NCBI GenBank assembly: GCA_039566865.1
Contig: CM076956.1
Span: 15,015,511-15,079,510 of the forward strand
DNA: 64,000 bases
Source: Aurelia coerulea
Taxonomy: Eukaryota > Cnidaria > Scyphozoa > Semaeostomeae > Ulmaridae
Direction of reading: 5' to 3'
The notes beneath the pieces were generated by a model. The model searched no databases. It was not told where the DNA came from and saw only the letters and a program-made list of their open reading frames with translations. Below are positions 44,201 through 59,200 of this stretch, in pieces (position 1 is the first letter of the stretch; every line of letters begins with the position of its first letter). Made by a program: the position numbers and the translations under genes.

Positions 44201-47200
44201 CGTTTTAATAACATCTGCCTTTTCGATATATTTTGGGCAGGAGGGAGAGAAATGATTTATTAGTATCACGGTGGGGATACGTCAAAAACTTACCCTCTAA
44301 CTGTAAGCACTTCGCATTCCTGAGCCAATCCAACAACTTCTTTTATGACATCAATATAGTCATCATCATCTATAACGCTGTCATCTTCATCAACAAAATT
44401 GATCTCAACTTGATTCATTGGTTTTGGAGCTGGGTTTATAAGGGCAACACCCCAATTCGTTGAGCCAATATGACCCTGAAAGAAAATAAATGAAAATGAT
44501 TTCCAATAAAATTTCTGTTATCTGACACATCACTTATGATTGACATCATTTCAGTCCTACTCCAGCAACACTGAAAAGCTAAACTTTTCTTCAATATTTT
44601 TGTCCAAACGTTTGTAAGTCTGATTCACATTGGATGTAAGGCGTCAATAGTGTGAATGACAACTCACTCACACAAACTCAAATTCAAGTCCATTACTGCG
44701 AACTATGAACCCTGACCTGACAGCACAGTATTTGAGCGGTGGAGACTCTGGATGGGGAACAGTAGTGGCGGCAGTTGTTATCGGTGGTGTTCTCTCGGCC
44801 GGGGTTTCTGCTGTTCAGCATTAGGCTGTTTTAGCAACAAGACGGCAACGTCTTCGAAGACGGGGACGTTCAGGGGTTTTTGGAGCATTCCAATTTTCCA
44901 TCCTTTTTATCTCAAAAAGCTGCTCATAAAGAGGAATACTCCTTGAAAATAGTTTGTGTTCTCGTGTCTCCATTGGTTATGAATATGCTCACATAGTTTT
45001 CACTTTCCATATCGACGTTCTATTTTTGGTGAGCAGCCTTCAAAAGTACACTTTTCAGGTTGTCGATTTCATAACAGAACTTACACAAAGCCCCAGGAGA
45101 TTCACAAAAGTTTTGAAGTTGATTTCTCTTTGTAAATTACATCCTCGAACAAAAGAATTCTGCTGGCGTCTTCTCAGCTCACGTCTTCTTGCTAAAATAG
45201 CCTATTATCGCCTGTGCTGACCTGACTTCCAGTGTGAAACAGATCCTAGATATCCGAAATTGATCGTTTATATGTAGCTCTTTGTAATTGTATGTTTAAT
45301 AGTAATTTGGTTGCATGATGTTTTTATGGAATGGCCAGGGAGTTGTCATTGTCTTTTTCTCCCCTTGGCATCGTCCTAGTAGCGTTGCACAGTAGCTCAT
45401 AAGTAGTGGCTTAGGTACCTTGCTTATGAAAACGTTTTAATTGAATATACAAGAAGAAGTTAAACTCCCCTATACTCAGTTTAGTTTCAGTTGCATTTGA
45501 TTATCTATCCACATACAATCCTACACAATTATAACACAATTAAATAAAAATACAATGACACTAAAAATTAACTGCATCAAAGGGTTACAAAACTACAGAC
45601 TAAAAGCAAGGAAAAAGACATTACAAAATTGTATGCAGGATAGATTGATTAAGGAGGATCTCCCTAAGTAGGTAAACCATCCGAGAAAGAACCCCCTCCC
45701 CCATAAAAGCAAAGAAACTAAAAGCTTTATAAACAAAATATATAAACCAGATCAGCATAAAAAAATTCACAAATGAATCACATGAATCAACGAAACAGGC
45801 TTCAACTCGGACTGACAAATTTAGATAGAGCCAGCAACAGGTATGAAAAGTTAAAGAATATTGCACAATTTAGAACCAACATATTTTACTGTTCTTAGTC
45901 CATAGAGGTTGGTCCTTTTCAAAGAAATGAGTAGATCACCACTGGTGGCCTGACGAGTTCCAAAACTATGAGCAGAAGAATTTGGAGCGTAATACACTAA
46001 ACCAGGTTATCAAATCCTGCTTTGTAATTGGTTTATCCAACAAATCGAATTCATTTGATTGGTTGAAATTGATCCTCATTTAGGCAAAGTTTGTTTAACT
46101 GTGTCAGTCAGTATCAAAAGGGTAAATGTTATCTTCTCTCCCTTTCTTCCATCATACATTTTGTTTTCATAAATAAGAACAGATTTCAACTGAAGACATT
46201 ATAGAATCAAAAAAAGGTTTCACAGCGAATACAGAATTTTAAGCCCTGGTAAATCTATTTACAGTGTCCACGCCCTTAGGCCTTCTTTTTCAGTATCTAA
46301 GTATTGGTAAGTTCGCCGTAGTCATGAACAATAACTTCGACTTCTGCGCTATTGGCGTCTCTGTATCATTGGAATTCATCTGGATACATTAGTAGCTTTC
46401 AAAATGTCAGAAGAGTTAACTTTCTAGGGGGGATGTTGGCAGAATATCCATTTGCGACGCACATTGTATTCTTATTTTAATCATAAGCTCTTTCACTTAC
46501 CATATAAAATTTAAAAGAGAATTCAAAAATATGTTTTTAGTGTGATTATGATGACAAACTAACCATCCCCCACAAAGCAGCTTTCATGTTGTGTATATCT
46601 TCAGGTGTATCCAATTTGTGATCCAGAATTGTATTTATTGAATCTTTTAGAAATCCCTAAAACGAAAACATTGTGAATACAATAACGTTAACAAGATTGA
46701 AGTATAATAAAACGTGCTTAGGAGCAAAACGAAATTGACTTATAACATTGTTTACATTTTATTATCATTATTTAAAAGATAAGTAGAGATTGTGGCCAGA
46801 ATTCTGATATCATTGAGTAAAGCGAAAAAATATAAGCCTCTGAAACAAAGTGTTACTCTCCATGATATTAAATCCTTTCGTTGATGTATTAGGTCTAGCG
46901 ATGTTAAAGGAATTGAATCAGTATAAGAAGGCAAGGTATACCCTATCTGTCAGAATTTGCTGACTCGTGTTTCTGGATCGCGCATTTGATTGGCTAACAT
47001 TCATGTGAAATAAAAAAACTGATCACATGAAACGCATTTTGCAACAGCAGGTCCTTTTAGTTTGTTGGGAGTGATACTCGATCTTTCTCACATGGGTCGC
47101 ATGACGCACGGTAAAGTTGGTCTATTTTATCATGACCCAATACCTTTAAGCATATATCGGGAGAAGACAGATGTATTTAAACATCTACAGGGTGTCCCAA

Positions 47201-50200
47201 AAAATGTTTGCCTGAAGATTGTGACAAAATGGCAGAATATCCTCGCCAAAATTTTACATGAAGTTGCTCTTCAGATGTTCATTTAAAGCTTGCTGCCATC
47301 CCCATCCATTGAAAAATGATGGAGCTATGGCCTTCAGAAGACCAAATTTGCCTCATAACTGGAACCAGCGGTCGGCCATTTTGTCTTACTATTTTGCAGC
47401 GATCAATAGCTTCATGTGAGGTAAGGAATAGTTTCGGTGAGGTGTAAGAAATTGTTGAATTCTCTGATGATTATAGGAATTTTCAGTTTCATTTCATCCA
47501 TGAAACCAGTTGTCGCGTAAAATGGTAAGACAAAATGGCCGACCGCTGGTTTCAGGCATCAAGCAAATTTGGTCTCCTGAAGGTCATAGCTCCATCAGTT
47601 TTCAACAAATTTTACGGGAATGGTAGCAAACTTTAATTGAATATCTGAGAAGCAACATCATGGAAAAGTTTGGCGAGAATCTTTTGCCGTTTTGATGCCA
47701 TCTTCAGGCAAACGGGGCACAATTTTTTTGGGACACCCTGTACATCAGGCGTTTTATTTGTTTGGTTCAAAAGCCGATTGGGAGGCGATTCAATCCCTCT
47801 AACTTGCTGGGTATAATTGAAACACTTACTGCACAGCTTTTGCACCATACAAATCAAATGACCTTGGCAGATGTTTAAATGTATCCTTCTGCTTTTGATA
47901 TATGCTCATATTTGCTCTTAAAAACCATTTCGGGAGTGTACAACGAGCGAGGGAGCTAAAATTTTTGCGACTTTGTCTGTTTTGAATTACTGGTTGAGAG
48001 AATTAGAGAATTTCGTTTGTCTGCGATCGCTAATCGCTTTGAACTCCGGTGTCAATCAAAAGCAACTGATGCTATTGTGTTACAAAATATGCCATTGTTA
48101 TTTCATCCATAACATCGTTGTAATATTACATTACCTTATCTTGTATCAGTTTGATACCCATCCGATGCTGTGCCAATTCCCCATATAGATGGGGGATGAC
48201 GAAAACATCTCTGTTAGAAAGCCTAGAAACGCAAACAGAACTCAATCAGTATTCATCATTTGAAACAAGATTAAAAAATGAATAAATACCTCAGGGTCAA
48301 AGAAAGGGCTCAAATAGTACATATTATTGCTCCATTGTTAAATTCACAAAGTTCGTTCCAGAGACTAGAATATGTTTCCAATAACATGGCATGAATAAAA
48401 CGCGACTAAATGCAAATAATGTTTGTGTGAGGAAGAAGGACCATTAAATTGAAAAATTCCAAGCTGATAAATGAGTGTATTAACTTTCATATTTCGGACA
48501 GATTGATCAGGAAGAAAATCCTTATAGAACTGAAACATAAAATGTTAATCACTTCGTCGTTGTGGATTGGTAGTGACATTAAACGTAATAGATTTCATTC
48601 ATTAGTTAATCATACCATATAAACTAAGTCTAAAGCACCAATCTAAAGTATTGGTAATAAAACGAAGACAATATGAAGATATTAAATTTAATTGGGTGTC
48701 ATAGACAGCATAGGTTCCAAATCTTTAACTCGACGTAAAAAGGCGGGTGTAAAATTCTATGAACTATTTCTTCTGGTTGAATGGCTTGAAAGAAACTGTA
48801 GAATATATAATTTTACCGTTGGACTTTTCAGAAGTTTTGAATATTTTTGGAAATTGTAGCGTATTTTACATTTCAACTCAGTTGAGGATGTGACGTCATC
48901 AAATTTATAAATCATAAACCACAAGAGTGACAGACTTTTGCTTGATACCATATTGTAGACATCCATAAACTATGGTTTTCTTCGAAATTATCTCATGTTG
49001 GGTCATACAGTTTAGAAACTACGTTGGTTTTAAGTTTTTTGAAATGTTTTCTTGAATTCTTGAAAAAGAAGAAAAACACTCTAATTCTGACAATATTGAA
49101 GATTTCAGAAAAGTCCAACTGTAGAAACATTGAGTTGAGAAATAGCTAAAGTTTCTTTGAAGTCATTCAGTTCGAAGAAATGGGTCATTGAATTTTACAC
49201 AGCATTTTTAAAGATTTGGAACCTATGCTGTCATAGACAGTGATTTCTTCTAAATCTTCTAAATACAGCTAGGCGGAAAAGACGCAGCCAGACCCAAGTG
49301 GTCAAAAACAAGGAAGGGAGAAAATATAAGCTTGAATGGAAGAAAATATAATCGAACCGATCATTAGGGCAAAAGAATAATCTTCAAAGAGCAGCATATC
49401 AAACAAGAACAAGGGAGCAAGACAAAAATTAGAAAAAACGCTAAACTTAAATTGGAAAAGGAATTTACCTGTCACTACTAGACCGTCGAATGTAATTGTC
49501 ATTATCAGCTTGACTTTGAAATAAAGTTAATGCTTCTCCTAATTCATTTTCAATCCAATGCACGTACTGCAAGTTGTAAGCCTGAGACGAAACATTGAAG
49601 TAAGTCTTTACTATGCGCATACTAACCGGTTTTGTGTTGTACAGGAAAATATAAAGCCCGAGGTCTTAAAAGTACAGAGCGAGCTTGCGAGGTCTGTGCA
49701 ATAAGACCGAGGGCTTTATATTTACCTGTACAACTACAAAACCGGTTAGTATGAGTTTTATTACCTGATAGCTTCTAATTTTGACTTATACCATTTAGTC
49801 AAACTCATTTTGTTACTGTTATGTCGTTTGAGTTCATTGTAAATCTCACAGGCCTAAATTAGTTGCTGTGGTGACAAAAACGCGTCCTTGTATCGTATTA
49901 TACAAGGCTACGGAGAAAACCCGGGAAATGTGCGATTAGCCAATGGGATTGGCGGGATTCTTGTATTGCCTCGTTTTTGAAACGTCAGTCAGGTAATAAT
50001 TTGAGATACAGTAGTGTGTACCAGATGAGTCATACAGAAGAGGGTTTTCAATGGCACAAAACTTCAATGTTAATACAGAGAAAAGGCTACAGTAAGTCCC
50101 CGCATATAAGGAATGGACATAAAAGAAACTCCAGCCTGACTTCATAAGAAACATTTTCTCCTCCATAAGAAACTAGACGGCCTGTGTTTTGCAATTTCTT

Positions 50201-53200
50201 ACAAATGGTTGAAATTGTGAAATGGGATTCATTGTAATATCAAGGCTGTTTTTCAATCACTCAAATTTGATATGAAAACATGAAATGATGCATGATTATC
50301 TATAAATTTATACCCTAGATCTTTGCAAGTATTCAGCATGGTTCAAGAATTTCTTAAATACTATTTAGCAGAAGAAAGCTGACATGTAAAAGGGAAGTTT
50401 CTTATTGGACATATAAGAAACCTGCCAGCCTCTTCTACAGATCTTTTCTTAAATAAAAGAAACCAAACAGCCTGATTCAAAAATTGGAGTTTCCTATATG
50501 CGGAGACTTACTGTAACTTATAAAGTGAATCTTTGTTCATTGAAACCAGTGGTTAAGATTTTATAATTTAACAGCGGTTATTTAAAAAGTCTGAAGAAAG
50601 GTAGAAATCTCCACAAAACTTTGTATAATTTTCCGGTTCAAAACAATGAAGCGAAGCATGATAATTCTCGAAGGAACAAATAATAAATTGAAAATGCACT
50701 CGATGTATTAGACATTCTGACAAATACATTGGACTTCTTCAAGTTTTTTAGGAGCAGTGCGTAGCGGACACTTTGCCAAATATGGGAGGAAGCTATTGTT
50801 TCAGTTAAAAAGCATTGTTCATTTCTATTGTTTTTGAACAATCTTTATTCTGGCTAACATTGGGGGCGATCGCACCCCCTCGCCTCCCAAGTGTCCGCCA
50901 CTGCCTAGGAGGTTAACGATACAGTTCTAAGGATACTTACGGTTTTCCAAGCAGAAAGAAGAGGTTCCACATAATCGACTTCAGAAAGATACGTAAAACC
51001 TCTTGAGACTGACAGATACCTGAAAGAAAACAATCGTATTAGGGAAATGAAAGATTATTTGTCATTCTTAACTGAATTCGTGCACAAGTAGCGGTACTAA
51101 AAATAGTTCCTGTGCTAGAGACTTGATCGGGGGCTTATGGTACAAAATTGTATTTCATGCTCTTTCATGCGATGCACTAGGTATCGTCTTTCAGGCGCTT
51201 TATCGACAAGTTCTTAGTATCGTGACAATGAATTACCAAAAAATTTTTGAATGATTTCAGGCCTGTTTTGAAGGTTTTTCAATGTCCTTACGAAGTCCTT
51301 ACGAATTATTGTTACCTTGGACTAGGTTAAAAATATCACCAAAAGACTTCAAGAACGATAGAAAAAACCATTTGCTGTCCCTTCAACTGACTTTGAAGAT
51401 TTAAAAAAAAGTCCTATTTTGGGTTACGCAAGTGCTAACTCAACCAAGACGAAACTCTATCAAATTTCAATCTTACCTGACCAGGAGAATGATGCCTTTT
51501 TCACCAAGATGTAATAACGCAGGACGAATTTCAATCAGTCGTTGAAGGTTAGCCTTGTCGGAGAAAAACAACATATAAATAGTTGCTGGATTGTTATAAA
51601 GGCTGGCACTAAGAGCAGTGGATACATGGCAAACAGCAGTGATCAGCAGCTGTCAACAGGATAAAAAGGAGGGTGTTTTACTTTAAATCAAAAGTGTCAT
51701 GAGAAGAGATTCAGCATATTGTCTCTCCAGGATGTGAAAGGCAATCATGAGTGACTTCTGAAGGATAATGGGTGGGCATTGCGATCATGGAAATACCGTC
51801 AGCCTTATTAACAGAATATTTCAAGGACTGACATACCGTAAAAGCTCTATTAAGCCCCCGGGGGGCTTATTTAATTTTGGACCCTCCAGAGGGAGGCTTA
51901 TTAGAGAGGGGGGCTTATTAGAGCCCCCGGGGGGCTTATTAGAGAGGGGGGCTTATTAGAGAGGGGCATTAGAGAGGGGGGCTTATTCATAAAGCAAATA
52001 ACTGTGATACAGATGATCGCTTTTGGTTCTTTTACACCATATTTTTCGGATTCAACATACAATTTCACGAGTCAAATACATAAATTCGACACAGTTTTTA
52101 TCTCAAACCATATCAAAATTAACATGCAAGCTTATCTAGCTCAATAAATGGGAAATCTTTGGTAGCCACTGGAATTTGATATAAGAGGGGGCTTAATAGA
52201 GAGGGGGCTTATTAAAAATTTTGGCTCAGAGGGGAGGGGCTTATGAAAGAGGGGGACCTAATAGAGAGGGGGGCTTAATAGAACTTTTACGGTAGATGGT
52301 AACACGTCTGGAGTATGTATCTGCTTGGCCTTTTATCCATTCAGACATTCCATAGACAAATAGAGATTGATGTCAAACATTCCTTTAAGGGGATCCGTTG
52401 AAAAGTTTAAAAAAATCTGTGAAAACCACTGTTTTACGCGCGTGTCCATCGTTTTCTGCAGTTTATTTCGTGGCTTCACCCAAGCAACCAAAAAGTAACC
52501 GCCAAAATCCACTTATATCCAAGCAATCGTAAGAGATATAAATGTTTGTTCGTTCCTCTGTGTACGAATATTTATCTCCAAAACAACAATTTCATTTGAA
52601 AAATAGATCAAAAGTCTGTGTGAATAAAAACCTGCATTTCAATAAACTGCAAAATCACCGTTTCGACAGAAACTTGGAGAGAGAGCCCCGTTTAGCAAAG
52701 AGCAAAACGAGACAGCTTATTTGTTCAACTAAGAAATACAATTATTACCTCATCCTCGCATGCTTCTTGAAGAACATCTATAGCTTCTGCTACAACTGCG
52801 TTTTCTTGGTCATATAACTACAATAAATATCATTATTCTATTAAAACCAACGTCTGTCTGTTGCAACTAAAGCTTTGGGGTGGGATATCAAAGGATAAAT
52901 AAACGCGTATTTCGAAAGAGTCCTCCTTGCATTAAATTGAATACTTTCAAACAGCTTCGTTTCCACAGTGTTCCAAGACATTAAAAGAATGCTTTCATTT
53001 CGCATTTTGCATTACAATTAGCTACACGATGATGGCCCCATCCACAGTGGGCTATACTGAAATATGGGTCCCAGTTCCCCTAAATGTGGAAAAACATTCA
53101 ACTTTATTCATTGTTCCAATAGAATACGTTGAAAAGAGCCCTCAGTCACCATTGCTGATTTTCTTGAGACCGAGGAGTATTAAAGGAGTTTTGGCTCAGA

Positions 53201-56200
53201 GTCTAAAATTAGAATATCGGGCAGCAGCCCTCCTAAATGTGAAGATTTTAATTCTTTTGTGAACCATTTGATTTGTCCTTTTCATACGTTGAAAATGAGC
53301 TACCAACTGCTCCTGTAACATTTATTTCCCTGGAGATATCCACGAATGTCTGCAAAATTACTACTTTGGTCCACTGTGCATCAGTTCAGAGGACTGATTT
53401 ACAGGGGTGTGTCAAAACTTTACAATGTCTCATAAAAAGCTTTCCAGTTTTAGTGCTCATTTAGTAACTGCATTACTACGCTTTCAGAAAATTTTTTATT
53501 TGCTTTGTTTTGTTAGCATAAACAGGTCGAGAGACATCTGAGTTTAAAACTGAGAAGCTTTTTACGAGATACCCTACATAAAATCAAAAGATGAATTTAG
53601 CCTGAAAGTGTGAATCATCTTTCCTTCACACAAGAATTCTGACAGGAAGCAAACTTAACCATGAAATTCCAACCAATTCTATCGATTTACGTCTAACTTG
53701 TTTGGTTTTGGAATCAATTTCTACGAAATATGATTCGTTGTTCGAACTAATAAGCAAATAGGTTATTATTTTATTATTATTATTATCAATCTCTTTATAG
53801 TAGGCGTTTGAAAATAGCAAAGTTACAGCTAATTGATGCTTACCTACTAAACAGAAAAAAAATTATTAGTAAATAAAAAGTAAAATAGTTCTAATTAACT
53901 AGTTTAACAATAAACGATATGTATGAATATATATGATACATATGATACAATATTTAAAGGCGAGTTTTCAATGTAAATAAAACGAGATCAATTCAAGAAC
54001 CCAACCTGCGCTATGAACGTTTTACATAATCGGCAGTTGCATTCATCAACCTTCCACTCCTTATGCGCTTTTAAAAATGGAAATATTTGATGATGTTTAG
54101 TGTCACTTTAGATCTCTACTCATCTTCTTAAACGTAGCAGATATCATTCATTGCTTTATGGATCAATTCAATGTTTTTTCAGTCAACTCTTTCATCCGAT
54201 AACTAAATACACCAGTAATGCAAAGATAACAAAAACGGCTGCATAACAATTAACAAAAGAAAACATAACAGATCACTCACTTGGTTAGTAAGCAGCTCCA
54301 TACCCCAGTTGCTAAAATAAGGAGTTTTGGCTCGCAGGAGGACTCGCATGAATTTCGTTGCATACATTCTTGAAGACTAAAATAACAATAAGTATTAGAT
54401 CTTTGCTGACGAGAGGAAGTGCATGAATTTGAATCAATTTCCTATACGTTTACGACCAAGGAATTATCTTTATATTTCAATTCAAACATTAGTTTGAATC
54501 ACAAACTTGCTTGACAAGTCACTGGGATGAAAAAGCATACTGATCTAGGAAAATTGGGACGTTGATGGGTAGGAAACAAAGATTCTATCTAGTTGTTTTG
54601 AGGAGAAGATTGATAGCGCTAGTTAAAGTGAATAACCTGAGTTAAAAGATGAGATCTCATAGATTTATAAATAGCCTATTGTATTTCATAATCCATCGCA
54701 TGGCGAATGAAAGCAATGCTAAAGAAAACAATAGAGAGATTAGGTGTTTCTTTGTCCTATTTATAGAAAAGCGCTATATATTTCAGTTCATTCACTTTAA
54801 GCTTCTTCTTCGCATTTAAAGGGCTAAAATGCCAGGTTAGTCAAATTAAACAGCACCTTTGCAACGATTGCAGAATTTGATCTAATCGTCTGATTTCAAA
54901 GATCCGTGCTCTAGGCCATCGGGACAACTTTGGCATTTTAACGTTGGAAGCTAAAGAAGCTCTGTGGATCTGTTATGTGATTACAGTTCACCTCTTTACT
55001 ACACTTGCTCCAAGTCTACTCCGTTGTCTATCAGCGCTAAAGTGAGATATTTGCCTCTGCGGAGGCGTACACGAGAGGTGACTTCTCCTTCGCAGCGCCC
55101 TTCAGTCGCCTCTCGTGTACGCCTCCGCAGAGGTAAATATATTACTTTAGCTATTACTTTAGCGCCGATAGACAACGGAGTAGACTTGGAGCAAGTCTAC
55201 CTCTTTACAGACTATACATAAATAGCCCGTTGAATCCAAAGATTTCATCTATATATTCCACATCTTGCATAACGCAAAAATGCAAGATTGACTTTAACAC
55301 ATATCACTACTTTTCTAAGCAGTGGTAGACTAGGGGTCGAGGGAGTGCGGTTGCCCCGCTATGGTGGATAGAACAAAGAACTTTTGCTTTAAAACAGTCG
55401 AGCTAAACAATACCTTAAATGAAAAAAATGGCTTCACCCCCCGATCTGGCAAAGTATCCACCACTGATCAGAAGGCCCAAAGAGAGCTTCAAACGGATCT
55501 GATAATGTGAGCCTTTTGTTGATGCATATATCTAAAATGCATTCTTAGACTGCGTTCATACGATAGGGGCAAAAAAAATTTGAAAACGGCATAAAATAGT
55601 AACGGATAGACCCCAAAGAAGACACCGGAACAATTTGAAAATGGCATAAAATTTTTTGCAGGCACATTTTGCAAACGGCAGAGTTTGAAAACAGAACTCT
55701 AACCGGGGCAATTTAAAAGGCGTCGTGTGAACTCTGGAAAACGATGAGAACGGAACATTTTTCAACTCTCTCCAAATGAGGCTGGTTGATTCTTTCCGCC
55801 CAGATGAATTTCTTTGTAGCCATACTCCAGCCTCTTGTCATAGAGCTTGCAGCAAAGTGAATTTTCACTGGTGAATGCATGCATGTATATCAAAACACTG
55901 ATCCTAATACAAGGTTTTTCACAGTGCATAAAATAAATGAATTATATGGATTTGAATTTCAATGAATTTTCTATCGTTTTCAACCGTGCCTGGAGCGTGT
56001 GAACGCAGTCTTAGGTTCTCATAAACATAAAAGGTTTGAACAAAAGACAATAATCATTGATAACTCACTAATGGAGATGCTGTTAACGCCTTCGCAAGAA
56101 TGACACGAGCAATTCCATCTTTTCCATAATCGAAACTTGCCAAGATAAGTTTCAGCATATATTCACGTGAGTGCATACTGCAGATTTCTAGCAAGCTGAA

Positions 56201-59200
56201 AAGGAAAGTTAAATTAAAAACAAAGATGAATCTAAGTGTTACTAAGCCATCAGACGTTTGTGCGCTGGGCAACAAAGACAGTTTTTGTAACACAATAGCA
56301 TGAGTTGCTTTCGTTAACACCTTAATTCAAAGCGATTAGCGATTGCCGACAAAGAAAATTCTTTCAACCATTAATTCAAAACAAACAAAACCGCAAAGGT
56401 TTCTCTGAAACCCAGGTAAATAGCGCGCTGGTTGAGCATTGCAGAAATTGTTTTTAAAGGCAAACATGAGCATAAATCGAAAGAAGAAGAATATATCTAC
56501 ACATCTACCTCGGGCATTCTATTCGTTTGGTTCAGAAGCTGAGCAGTAAGTGTTTTAATTACACCCAAAAAATAAGAGTATTGGATCGCTTCCCAATCGG
56601 CTTTTTAAACCAAGCAAATTAAATGCCCGAGACAGATGTGTAGATATATCTTTCTTCTTTTGATCTATGCTAATGTTTGTTCTCAAAAACAATTTCTGGA
56701 ATGCACAAAGAGCGTACAGGCTACCTTTGCGGTTTTGTTTGTTTTGAATTACTGGTTGAGAGAATTTCCTTTGTCTACGATTGCTAATTGCTTTGAATTG
56801 CGGTGTCAATCAAAAGCAGCTCATGCTATTGTCTTACAAAATCTGTCCTTGTTGAGCATGGCTGGAAAAGTATTTTTTTTTCTGAGACTATAGATGAGCA
56901 ACTGAAATTAACGAATTTTCTTATTCGCAACCTTCTGGTATTTTGTCACTGACTGCTCCACTTGTTTGCTGGGTAGGCGTAAAACAAATACTTTTATCAT
57001 TATATGTAAAGGAAGTGAAAAAACATCGAATTCTTTCACAAATTTCGATTTCATAAAGTGATGAGATTTAGGTTTCCATTTATAGTTAAACGCTTTTCAG
57101 GCAATCATTCGAATATACAGCATAAACTGATTGCATATTTATTTCAAATGACAGAGGAACTATAATAATCAGCTATTTTGCCAGTAAGTACTGAACGTTA
57201 TAAAACTATTGAGTCGGATTTCACATTTCATTTTTCTTTCAATTTCCTTTTGCACCATTTCGTTTTTCTTTCTGCCATTCTTGAAGAAATTCTGGGACCA
57301 TTGGTCCGCTATTATTTCTACCCCTGTTTGTGTACCTGTGGTTTTCTAACTATTCCCAAAGTCCTTCAGATTATGTTGTAGCTAACATCAGATGCATGCC
57401 AGCAAAGATACAAAAAATTAGTTGGTCAAAATCAATCAGTCTAGCGTTCTGAGGTTATGATTATTTCCATAAAAAAATTTCACTTCAGTATACTTAGAAA
57501 AAGGCCTAAAATCCTTCATCAAAAATTCTCTGGCATACCAAAACTTGCAAAATTTGTTCATTAATCATTAGCCTTTAAGTTCATCGTCAAAAAGTTAGCC
57601 TTTTCCAAGAGTTATAAAACAGTCTATGGAGTGTTCAGAAATGTATTTGGAACATTCAATAAAATCAATAAATCAGTAGGATAGTGTGAATTTTGTGGAG
57701 AAATTCAGCTATCGGACAGCTATCTGCTAGAGCGATTTGCCTTCCTAAAGAATATATTTCACACCTCCAGGCCACTCAATCAAATAAAAATAAACAGAAA
57801 AGAGGGATGGTAATGGACTGCAGCGCTGAAAGTGTGAAATATCGCTTTGTCGTGTAGGAAAGCTGAATCCTTTGTTTTACAAAATTCACCAGTGAGGAGG
57901 ATAAACTCTGTAACGCTGTTAAGTAAATAGGAAATTCTTACTGCTGGAAAACGCCAGATGTTTTCTCCAAGCATCGAGTGCCAAGATGAGTAGATGATAA
58001 TTTGCCAACGAAAAGAAAATAATCTCTAGCTAAGCAGTCATTGATACTGCCTGTATAGAATACCCCAGTCATAACACCTGTTGTGGTTGCCTGCAAATAG
58101 AACAATGAAACAAATTGCCGGATGTATAAGAAAAAAGGTTATATTGATCATGTAGTATTCTAGCTATAAACTGTCCAGCATACGTTTCCACATGATCTAT
58201 TTCTTTGAATTGAACTGCTTGAAAAATGCTTTAGCTACTTTGCTTATTCTACCGTTGGACTTTTCAGGAATCTTAAATAATTTTCGAAATTACAGCATAT
58301 ACTTATATTTCAACTCGTGTGAGGATGTGGTGTCATCAAATTTCTAAATCGTAAACGTAAACCAAAAGAGTGAAAAGACTTTTGCTAGATAACATATTGT
58401 AAGCATTCATAAACTCTGGTTTTCTTGAAAATTATTCTTGGTTCCCTCGAAAAGTTTAGAAATTACACTGGTTTTAAGGTGTTTTCTCAAAAGTTTACTT
58501 GAATTGTTAAAAAGGCGAACAAAATTCTACTTCAGAAAAATTTAACCTTCAGAAAATTTCCACCGTAGCATTACACCAAAGTATCTAAATTTTCTTTCAA
58601 GCCATTCATTTCAAAGGAATAGGTCATGTAACTTTACGCCAAGGGATAAAAATAAATTACCATAATTTTCCTTTCATGCTCTAACGATGATTCATGCCTT
58701 GTTTGGGTACAGAAACAGTAACTTTGTCACGGTTTGCAAGTTCATGCGTGCATGAACACGAATCTACCTGAAGGCCTATTTTAGGAAACACCATTACACT
58801 AAAATCCCTCGTTATTATGGAACAGAAAGACCAATTTCAACCAAAATAAACCTGTAACAAGATCTACTGATTTCGGTGTCTTTGTTGCGTTTATGGGTTT
58901 AATATGATGAGTCCGTCAAGACTATTTTCTACCACGAATCATTTGTTGAAAAACCAATATACGAAAAATCACTCGTTATTATGGAACAGGAAGACCAATT
59001 TCGACCAAAACACAGTTTTTTTTATGTCTAAGTCTTCTATGCAATGAATCTTGAGAAACGAATTTACGAAGTAAACTGCATCAATAAAAATTGATAGAGA
59101 CCTCATGTTTTTTTTTTACTCATCTGATAGATAAAGAGCCTACTCTATAATTCATTTCATAAATTAATATCTTCGGCTATCGTCCATCTGTCTTCATCAT

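Noticed and set aside
48445..48535. Possible RICTOR exon FYKDFLPDQSVRNMKV after an acceptor-like ttcag
   Set aside because: Exons K (49469-49581) and L (48135-48222) join directly in the right phase and match human RICTOR without this piece.
58911..58950. Hammerhead-ribozyme-like core GATGAGTCCGTCAAGAC
   Set aside because: The first core base (C of CTGATGA) is A, and the GAAA segment after stem II is missing (GACTATTTT instead). A functional ribozyme is not supported.
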